A stretch of 49,911 nucleotides of DNA, from assembly GCA_938084565.1 (NCBI GenBank), contig CALKEU010000014.1, positions 1-49,911 on the forward strand. Reading direction: 5' to 3'. This DNA comes from Candidatus Kapaibacterium sp. GTDB lineage: Bacteria; Bacteroidota; Ignavibacteria; Kapaibacteriales; HRBIN21. Both the position numbers and the translations under genes were made by a program. Below, piece by piece: positions 44,023 through 49,911 of the stretch (the stretch's first letter is position 1; every line of letters begins with the position of its first letter). Under the pieces are notes generated by a model. That model searched no databases, was not told the origin of the DNA, and was given only the letters and a program-made list of their open reading frames with translations.

Positions 44023-46512
44023 TCACTGTTGCCATTGCTGCACCCGTTCGACGTACTCCTCGGCCAGGGCCTGTGCCTGCTCAGCTGTTGCGGCCTCGGC
44101 CAGCACTACCATTGCGGCAGCCTGCCGATCGGGAAAGATCAAGACAGAGCTATCCTCCCAGATGAGCTTCACACCATCGATGAGCACACGCTCCTCAGCA
44201 CGAGAATCCTCCAGCGCACGGCGCAGGACACTCCCCTTGCGCTCCCACGGGCAAGGAACCACGCGCTCGCACTGGTACCGCCGTGGCAGACGAGCATCGA
44301 GCTCGCTCAACTCCCAATTGGTCAAGGCCAGCATCTCTAGCAGCTTCGCCGCCGAGAACATCCCATCCGCAGCGAAGAGGTACTCCGGGAAGATGAAATC
44401 CCCACGTGTGCCTCCGACAAAGCGCACGGCGCGGTCACGGGTTGCCTCCATCAGGGCTGAGTGCGAATTCCGTACCCGACGAATCTGCACATTGTGAGCG
44501 GCTGCAATCTGCTCTACCTCTGCACTGGCTGCCACTGGTACGGCAATCACATAGGGTTCCTCCGAGCGATGGGTCTCCAGAAACAGCGCCAAAACCAACG
44601 TCAGCAGCCGGGCGGAGCTATACCACATGCCGGAGCGATCCATGACAGCTATCCGCTCAGCACCGAAATCGATACGCAACCCCAGATCGCATCCGAACGA
44701 GCGCAGCGCCTCTGCAATGAGAGCATCCCCTATGGGAGGAGTTCTCCCCAGGGCATCGACGTAGTTGTTGACAGCAAAGGCCTGGCAGCCCAGAATGCCC
44801 AGTATCTGTGGGAAGAGCGTCGCCGCCAGCCCACAGGAGTAGTCCACCAATAAGCGGAACGAACGCTGGCGGATTGCCTCCTGCTGGAGCGATTGCAAGA
44901 ATTGCCGAATGTATCCTTCGGCAGAGCGTTCAGCAAAGGAGAGGCTGCCTACCTGGTGGGGAGCCACCCGGCGGAAGTCCTCCCCGTAGAAGATGCGTTC
45001 GACTGCCTTGGCGAAGGCCGAGGAAATGTCGTGCCCTTCAGCATTGAAGACCACAAGCTCGGTCTGTTCTGAGACCCGTGGGGAACGCCGGACATGGACC
45101 CCACCGGCATAGCGCAAGGTGCGCAGCTCCTGCCGTGTCTGCGGCACAGAGGCCACCTGCAGATCCACCACATTGACGCCAGCCGACATCAGCCCGGCGG
45201 CCAATGCTCGGGCAACCATCCGCGAGCTCTGCGCTGCATCCCGGCTCACAGCCACCGAGGTCCCCAGACCAAAGGCATTCCCTAAGGCCACCCCGAATCG
45301 AGCAGCAAACTCCGGGGTAATCTCCGTATTGGAAGCCCCAGCCACCTTCGCATTCAGGAACAGCCCCTGCGCCCAGCGCTCTTCGTGCACGAGGCTATAT
45401 GTTACCACAGCCTTTGGCTCGACAACCTTGCCCGGCCACAGCTTCACTTCGGCCGAAATGAGCGCCCCGGCCCCAATGCGGCATTCCTCCCCGACAATTG
45501 CTCCATCTTCGATGCTGGCCTGCTCCCCAATTGTGGTGCCACTGGCAATCACGGCCCCAGAGATAACCGCCCCTGCTTCGACTGTGACCCGTTCCCAGAG
45601 GATGCTTCTCGTCAGGCGAGCCCCAGGCCCGATGAGGCAATCGCTCCCTATGATGCAGTCCACCACTTCAGCCCCCGGAGCAATAAGGGTGCGATCGCCG
45701 ATGAGGACACGCCCCCGCACGGACGCCTGCTGAGCAATCTGCACCCCAGCCCCCAACCACTGCTCACCCTGCACATGTCGGTGGGGCAGTTCGAGCGACA
45801 GTCTCCCGGCTGTCCAATCACGGTGGACATCCACATACTCCCGCACGGTGCCAATATCACGCCAGTACCCTGCGCCAATGTAGCCATAGAGGGGCAAGCC
45901 CCGCTGGAGCATCTGCGGAAAGAGCTCCTTGCCGAAATCCATCTCCTGCTTGTACGGGATGAGCTCGAGCACCGCCGGCTCCAGAATGTAGATGCCCGTG
46001 TTGACCGTGTCGGAGAAGAGTTCGCCCCAGCTCGGCTTCTCGAGGAAGCGTACGATACGGCCGCTCTCATCCGTCAGCACAATCCCGTACGGCAGCGGAT
46101 TTGGGACACGGGTCAGGAGCAGCGTCGCCATGGCACCGCGCTCCCGGTGAAATGCAAACGCTGACGTCAAATCCGCTGTCGTCATGACATCAGCGCTTAT
46201 GACGACAAAGGGTTCATTCCGCAGGAGCTCAGCTGCATTCCGCACACTCCCAGCCGTACCGTAATCTGCCTCCGCCTGGACGTAGCGCAGCTGTAGTCCC
46301 CACGCACTCCCATCGCCGAAGTAGTTGCGAATGCGTTCCCCTTGGTGGTACAGTAGGCACACGCACTCCCGTATGCCGTGCCGGGAGAGCAATTGCAGCA
46401 CATGCTCCATGATGGGATAGCCGAGCACCGGTACCATGGGCTTCGGACGGCGCAGTGTGAGCGGGCGCAACCGCGTCCCGAACCCTCCAGCCATAATTAC
46501 CGCCTGACGCAT
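44023..46512 (-). CDS. Mannose-1-phosphate guanylyltransferase fused to degenerate phosphomannomutase domain
   Basis: This 829-residue protein has three parts. The N-terminal nucleotidyltransferase (1-230) carries GGFGTRLRPLTLRRPKP. A left-handed beta-helix of hexapeptide repeats follows (about 250-370), then a PGM/PMM-type region (about 385-829). The first part should make GDP-mannose or a related nucleotide sugar. In the mutase part, the TASHNP loop reads RRSPRV (about 476, Ser kept but neighbours lost) and the metal loop DGDADR reads DFGAER (about 613). Mutase activity is therefore doubtful. Such degenerate fusions occur in other phyla, including cyanobacteria. It sits in an envelope-biogenesis operon. 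Confidence 0.88.
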   Translation of the reverse strand: MRQAVIMAGGFGTRLRPLTLRRPKPMVPVLGYPIMEHVLQLLSRHGIRECVCLLYHQGERIRNYFGDGSAWGLQLRYVQAEADYGTAGSVRNAAELLRNEPFVVISADVMTTADLTSAFAFHRERGAMATLLLTRVPNPLPYGIVLTDESGRIVRFLEKPSWGELFSDTVNTGIYILEPAVLELIPYKQEMDFGKELFPQMLQRGLPLYGYIGAGYWRDIGTVREYVDVHRDWTAGRLSLELPHRHVQGEQWLGAGVQIAQQASVRGRVLIGDRTLIAPGAEVVDCIIGSDCLIGPGARLTRSILWERVTVEAGAVISGAVIASGTTIGEQASIEDGAIVGEECRIGAGALISAEVKLWPGKVVEPKAVVTYSLVHEERWAQGLFLNAKVAGASNTEITPEFAARFGVALGNAFGLGTSVAVSRDAAQSSRMVARALAAGLMSAGVNVVDLQVASVPQTRQELRTLRYAGGVHVRRSPRVSEQTELVVFNAEGHDISSAFAKAVERIFYGEDFRRVAPHQVGSLSFAERSAEGYIRQFLQSLQQEAIRQRSFRLLVDYSCGLAATLFPQILGILGCQAFAVNNYVDALGRTPPIGDALIAEALRSFGCDLGLRIDFGAERIAVMDRSGMWYSSARLLTLVLALFLETHRSEEPYVIAVPVAASAEVEQIAAAHNVQIRRVRNSHSALMEATRDRAVRFVGGTRGDFIFPEYLFAADGMFSAAKLLEMLALTNWELSELDARLPRRYQCERVVPCPWERKGSVLRRALEDSRAEERVLIDGVKLIWEDSSVLIFPDRQAAAMVVLAEAATAEQAQALAEEYVERVQQWQQ

Positions 46513-46569
46513 TGCCTGCCGCAGAACAGCTGTGGTAGACCATGTGGGAATTTAGGCGATTTCCGCCAC

Positions 46570-46875
46570 CTATTCCCCATCCTGCCCGGCCAGTATGCGG
46601 TGAGCGCGTTCCCGATAGAGCGCCGGCACGAGGAGCTTGACGACGGCCAACGCCCCCACAGTCAACATCCGCGTTGAATCCCGCTGCGAGAGCACATGAG
46701 CTGGAATCCCGTGGCTCCTCAGCCGCCCACAGAGGAGCTCTGCTTCCCATTCCGTGCTGAGCTCCCGGACAACCTCCCAGGGCTCCAAAGATATCGTGTT
46801 CCCACACAGGGTGCACCGCGCTGGCAGCTCGTCTAGCGGCGCACCGCAGTATGGACATATTAACACCTCCTCCAT
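46570..46875 (-). CDS. DUF2007-like small protein with N-terminal zinc ribbon
   Basis: This 101-residue cytoplasmic protein begins with two CPYC/CTLC pairs (8-11 and 21-24), a zinc-ribbon pattern. A ferredoxin-like segment then matches DUF2007 (putative signal-transducing) proteins: the ELSTEWEAELLCGRLRSHGIPAHVL stretch (about 38-62) is the family core. Function is unknown. The start overlaps the lptF end by 16 bp. A 57-bp gap without clear signals follows, before the nucleotidyltransferase gene. Confidence 0.8.
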   Translation of the reverse strand: MEEVLICPYCGAPLDELPARCTLCGNTISLEPWEVVRELSTEWEAELLCGRLRSHGIPAHVLSQRDSTRMLTVGALAVVKLLVPALYRERAHRILAGQDGE

Positions 46876-48179
46876 CGCTGCCAGAATCTGTGGTACCCGG
46901 CGCCGTAGTGCAGCTGCAGCATGCTCGTCAGGGCTAATACCGCAATCACCCCGTTGCCCCACCACATGCCGAGCATGGGGCTGATGTAGCCCCGATCGGC
47001 CAATTTCTCGCCGCCAATGAGCGCGGCCCAGTAGAAGATGTAAAAACCCAGGCTCACCAGAGCGCTGGTACCGAAGTTTCCCCCGCGGGTCAGAATGCCC
47101 AATGGTGCCCCAGCCAGGGCGAAGAGAAAACAGGCAGCCGCAATGGCGTACTTCTTGTGAATCTCCACCCGATGCTGGCGCTCGCGTTGGGCTGCCCCAG
47201 CGTAGTCGGCCGCCAGAGTTTCCAGTGAGCTCCGCAGTGCAAGGAGGCGCTGCCGAATGCGCTCGGCCGAACCCCCATTGGCGGGCCTCGGCTCGGGGGA
47301 GAAGAGCTCGCGCCAATGTGGCTGCAGAATCTGCTCACTCTGCTGCGCAAGCCACTGCTGCTGCCGACGAGCTTCGTCCGCCACGGCTGCAAGCTGGGCA
47401 ATTGACATCTCTCGCTCACCTCGCGCAAAGAGGCGAGCATCGGACCGGACGAAGGCGTAATCCTTGGCCGGAATACGCAACCAGAGCCGACGGAAGCGGA
47501 TCCAGCGCTCCTCCCCCTGGCCTCGGCGAGGCAGCTGATGGAGCTCACCCGAGAAGAGTTCCAGCACAAACTCGGTCAATCCGGTACTCAAGCGCAACCG
47601 GGCTGTATCGGCCGACACAACGCTCAACCAGCCCAGCCGACTCATGTCGTAGAGCGTCACCCCTAAGAGCAATCGACCGCTCGTGTCACGGGAGCGCACC
47701 AGAATGGTGTATCCCTCCAGCTGTGTGCTGAAGCGCCCTGGCTCAAAGAGCAGTGCCGGCCGCTTCCGCTGGATATCGGCCAGCATGACCTTGGCTTGAT
47801 GGTTTGCCTCTGGCAGTATACGATCGCTAAACCAGACAAGCCCTCCGCTCAAGAGCAGTGAAGCTAGCAGGACGGAGCGAGTCATCTGCCACGCGCTCAG
47901 CCCGCTCGCTTTGAAAATGGTCACCTCATGCTCGGCCGCCAGCGACCCAAAGGTATAGACTGTGCTAAACAGTGCCCCCATGGGCACAGCCAGCACGAGC
48001 ATCCATGGCAGGTTCAACCCCAGCAGCTGCACGATAACACCGAACTCCAACCCCTTTCCGAGTAGCTGCTCGCCGTAGCGCATCAGGAACTGCATCAGGA
48101 ACAGAAATGTGACAACCGAGCTGCCGAAGAGGAAGGGCGCTACGTGGAGCCGGAGGATGTAGCGGTCAAGAATCCCCAT
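46860..48179 (-). CDS. LPS export permease LptF/LptG family
   Basis: This 439-residue YjgP/YjgQ-type permease starts MGILDRYILRLHVAPFLFG, as in the family. It has three N-terminal helices, including the PWMLVLAVPMGALFSTVYTFG segment, a large periplasmic jellyroll domain, and three C-terminal helices with KKYAIAAACFLFALAGAPLGI. LptF and LptG pull lipopolysaccharide from the inner membrane together with the LptB ATPase. Only one copy is in the window, so whether this is LptF or LptG is not certain. It confirms an LPS-type outer membrane. ATG 48179 overlaps the TPR gene by 14 bp. Confidence 0.9.
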   Translation of the reverse strand: MGILDRYILRLHVAPFLFGSSVVTFLFLMQFLMRYGEQLLGKGLEFGVIVQLLGLNLPWMLVLAVPMGALFSTVYTFGSLAAEHEVTIFKASGLSAWQMTRSVLLASLLLSGGLVWFSDRILPEANHQAKVMLADIQRKRPALLFEPGRFSTQLEGYTILVRSRDTSGRLLLGVTLYDMSRLGWLSVVSADTARLRLSTGLTEFVLELFSGELHQLPRRGQGEERWIRFRRLWLRIPAKDYAFVRSDARLFARGEREMSIAQLAAVADEARRQQQWLAQQSEQILQPHWRELFSPEPRPANGGSAERIRQRLLALRSSLETLAADYAGAAQRERQHRVEIHKKYAIAAACFLFALAGAPLGILTRGGNFGTSALVSLGFYIFYWAALIGGEKLADRGYISPMLGMWWGNGVIAVLALTSMLQLHYGAGYHRFWQRWRRC

Positions 48180-48945
48180 GCTGGAGCTTCTCCCGCAGGC
48201 GTGCCTGCGCTGCTTCGTACTGGGCTCGGCGTTCGGGATGCCGTCCGGCAAGCTCTTCATAGATACGGAGAGCAAGCTCGTAGGCACCCTGCTGCTCGTA
48301 GATTCGGGCCATCGTCTCCGTTGCCACCAGAGGGGGCATAGGAGGTTCCTCGGCAGGGGGTGCTTCCTCTTCAGGTACTGGAATACGAGCCCGCTCCAGA
48401 CGCTGAGCCAGCTCTTCCAGGGGTGTCAGCGCCTCTTCCGGCTGCCCCAATTCCGCCTGCCGTAATGCATGCTCGAGCTCTGCTGGAAAGGGGGGTGGGG
48501 GAGGCAGGTACGCCGCAACCTCCATCGGCTCCGGACGCAGCGGAGCAAACTCCAAGCCGGGAATCAAGCGGACGAGCGAACTGCGGATGTGCACCGTCGC
48601 CTCTCCAACCCCTTCGATGAGCCGCAGTGGGATATCCCGGTGCGGTCGTGCCTCGGGATGGGACTCCTCCGGCTCGGCTGCTGCACCGACTGTTTCTGCC
48701 TCAAGAGTATGGAGGAGGTGCTGCAATCCACGATGGCGAGGGAATCGGCGGCAGGCCTGCCGCACAATGTCGAGAGCTGCCGCCCGGCGTTGCAGCGCGC
48801 AGTAGAGCTCCGCCAAGAGGCTATAGGCCGTGGGATACTGCGGGTATGAGCGCACAAGCTCCTCGGCCATTGGTAAGACCTCTTCGGCTCGCCCATGGCT
48901 GAGAGCTTCTCGCAGCTCATGTACTCGACGCTGCACCTGCATCAC
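48166..48945 (-). CDS. TPR-repeat protein
   Basis: This 259-residue protein has helical TPR-like repeats at both ends: ALSHGRAEEVLPMAEELVRSYPQYPTAYSLLAELY near 13-48, and ATETMARIYEQQGAYELALRIYEELAGRHPERR near 206-240. A Pro/Glu-rich linker with PPPPPFPAELEHAL joins them. There is no signal peptide, so it is probably a cytoplasmic adaptor. It couples to the prenyl synthase gene by ATGA and overlaps lptF by 14 bp. No specific partner can be named. Confidence 0.82.
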   Translation of the reverse strand: MMQVQRRVHELREALSHGRAEEVLPMAEELVRSYPQYPTAYSLLAELYCALQRRAAALDIVRQACRRFPRHRGLQHLLHTLEAETVGAAAEPEESHPEARPHRDIPLRLIEGVGEATVHIRSSLVRLIPGLEFAPLRPEPMEVAAYLPPPPPFPAELEHALRQAELGQPEEALTPLEELAQRLERARIPVPEEEAPPAEEPPMPPLVATETMARIYEQQGAYELALRIYEELAGRHPERRAQYEAAQARLREKLQHGDS

Positions 48946-49911
48946 CGCAACCGTTCGACAGCAAAGCGAGCCAAGTCCTCCAGCGCCTTGCGAGCCGGCG
49001 AGACCGGCAGGGCCTGTAACTGCTCCTGCGCTTGCTGAGCAAAGAAATGCGCACGCTCAAGTGTATACTCGATTCCACCGGAGCGTAGAATTTGCTCGGC
49101 CAATGCAGCTAGTCGCCGTCGAGAGCGGGCCGCCCTCTTCCAGTGGTGCAGAAAACTCCGGCGCTCAAGCCACGACATTCGCTGCAACGCCACAAGGAGC
49201 GGAAAGGTTAATTTCCGCTCTCGGATATCCTGCCACGCTGGCTTGCCTAACAGGCTCTGTTGTCCGACGTAGTCGAGCACATCATCCCGGAGCTGGAAGG
49301 CTATTCCTACGTACTCCCCGTAAGTCCGGAGCCGTTCCCTGAGCTCCCTCTCAGCACCGGCGCTGACAGCCCCAATCTCACAGCAGGCGGCAAAGAGCGC
49401 CGCTGTCTTTCCACGGATGATCTCCAAGTACGCCTCTTCGTCCAGCTTCACCTTGCGGTTGAGCTGCACATGCTGTAACTCCGCCATACTCATCCGCCGC
49501 ACCGCACTCGCTGTGATGCGGAGGAACTCATACTCATCCTGCTCCACAGCTAAGAGAAGTCCCCGTGCCAGGAGGTAATCGCCTACGAGCACAGCCACCG
49601 TATTCCCCCAGAGGGCATTCACCGATGGCATTCCCCGCCGTTCCGAGGCCTCATCGACCACGTCATCGTGCAGTAAGGTAGCCGCATGCAGAAGTTCCAC
49701 CAGCGCCGCTCCAAGGAAGGTGCTCTCCGACACCTCCCGGCAGGCTGCAGCACTTAAGAACACCAATGCCGGGCGCACTCGCTTCCCCTTCTGACGCAGC
49801 ACATACCACAGCACGAGATTCAGCAATGGCACCGAAGTGCGCACAGTCCGACGAATGTAACGCTCGAAGGTCTCAAGTTGCTGTGCCACTGGCTCTATTA
49901 CTGCCTCCAAC
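48942..49911 (-). CDS. Polyprenyl diphosphate synthase, 5' end at window edge
   Basis: This trans-isoprenyl diphosphate synthase elongates allylic diphosphates with IPP, and probably makes the quinone side chain. At least 322 residues are visible. Motifs are GKRVRPALV (IPP-binding, about 42-50), the first Asp-rich motif LLHDDVVDEA (about 80-89), the GDYLLARGL segment, RGKTAALF, and the second Asp-rich motif QLRDDVLDY (about 206-214). The last codon before the edge is a TTG in frame that could be the start; an upstream ATG may lie outside. Chain length is not decidable by eye, but long-chain (octaprenyl/solanesyl type) is likely. It leads the minus-strand unit ending in the kinase. Confidence 0.92.
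   Translation of the reverse strand, partial: LEAVIEPVAQQLETFERYIRRTVRTSVPLLNLVLWYVLRQKGKRVRPALVFLSAAACREVSESTFLGAALVELLHAATLLHDDVVDEASERRGMPSVNALWGNTVAVLVGDYLLARGLLLAVEQDEYEFLRITASAVRRMSMAELQHVQLNRKVKLDEEAYLEIIRGKTAALFAACCEIGAVSAGAERELRERLRTYGEYVGIAFQLRDDVLDYVGQQSLLGKPAWQDIRERKLTFPLLVALQRMSWLERRSFLHHWKRAARSRRRLAALAEQILRSGGIEYTLERAHFFAQQAQEQLQALPVSPARKALEDLARFAVERLR

Noticed and set aside
1-49911. Insertion sequences, phage genes, CRISPR arrays, toxin-antitoxin pairs
   Set aside because: No transposase or integrase motif, no spaced direct-repeat array and no toxin partner for the ribbon-helix-helix protein was seen.

Overview
The window is a dense, GC-rich bacterial chromosome segment with about 47 protein genes, one tRNA and one probable structured RNA. 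I see no insertion sequence, phage gene, CRISPR array or rRNA. Several traits point to the Bacteroidota/Chlorobiota (FCB) side of the tree: a type IX secretion (T9SS) C-terminal sorting domain, a PorV/PorQ-type outer-membrane barrel, and repeated TAnnTTTG promoter boxes like those of Bacteroidetes sigma-A. High GC, flagellar regulators, an aa3-type cytochrome oxidase and frequent Shine-Dalgarno sites fit the deep, often thermophilic Ignavibacteria/Kapabacteria-like lineages better than classical Bacteroides. This placement is inference. The cell should be a motile, aerobically respiring diderm.

Layout. 1-2480 (-): 5' part of a very large secreted protein that runs off the left edge. 2746-6664 (+): valS and an overlapping thiolase. 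6533-13071 (-): a pheT / coiled-coil / zapA / structured RNA with terminator / rny / rnz unit. 13209-14753 (+): tRNA-Thr, a small ribbon-helix-helix protein and an RlmI-type rRNA methyltransferase. 14825-23944 (+): ten tightly packed, mostly overlapping genes. These are flhF, flhG, a small membrane protein, fliA, an HDOD protein, a histidine kinase, a membrane-anchored protein, a mini T9SS-sorting-domain protein, a PorV-like barrel and a PLP transsulfuration enzyme. 23954-26516 (-): the classic rpmH-rnpA-yidD-yidC block. 26594-31212 (-): a cytochrome c oxidase operon (coxB, coxA, two subunit-III-like genes, subunit IV, small CxxC protein). 31324-33872 (-): MacB-type permease and UMF1-type MFS transporter. 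34010-37638 (+): small membrane protein, secG, DUF2459 protein, and a duplicated GT2-TPR glycosyltransferase. 37563-39795 (-): DUF354 and exopolysaccharide-type toroid proteins. 39904-40596 (+): Spy/CpxP-like Cys-rich lipoprotein. 40615-49911 (-): polyprenyl synthase, TPR protein, lptF, DUF2007 protein, GDP-mannose pyrophosphorylase fusion, ptsN, hisS, hypothetical, histidine kinase.

Most interesting points: (i) an apparently single transcription unit joins flagellar number/sigma-28 control, sensors and T9SS-type parts, including a protein that is little more than a signal peptide plus a sorting domain; (ii) FlhF and FlhG in that unit have altered nucleotide-binding motifs; (iii) a well-formed Rho-independent terminator and structured RNA sit between zapA and rny (6S-like RNA or rny leader); (iv) TAnnTTTG boxes recur upstream of genes, one exactly 7 nt before the tRNA-Thr 5' end and one exactly 7 nt before an ATG, implying a leaderless mRNA.

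All calls were made by reading motifs by eye. No database search was run.
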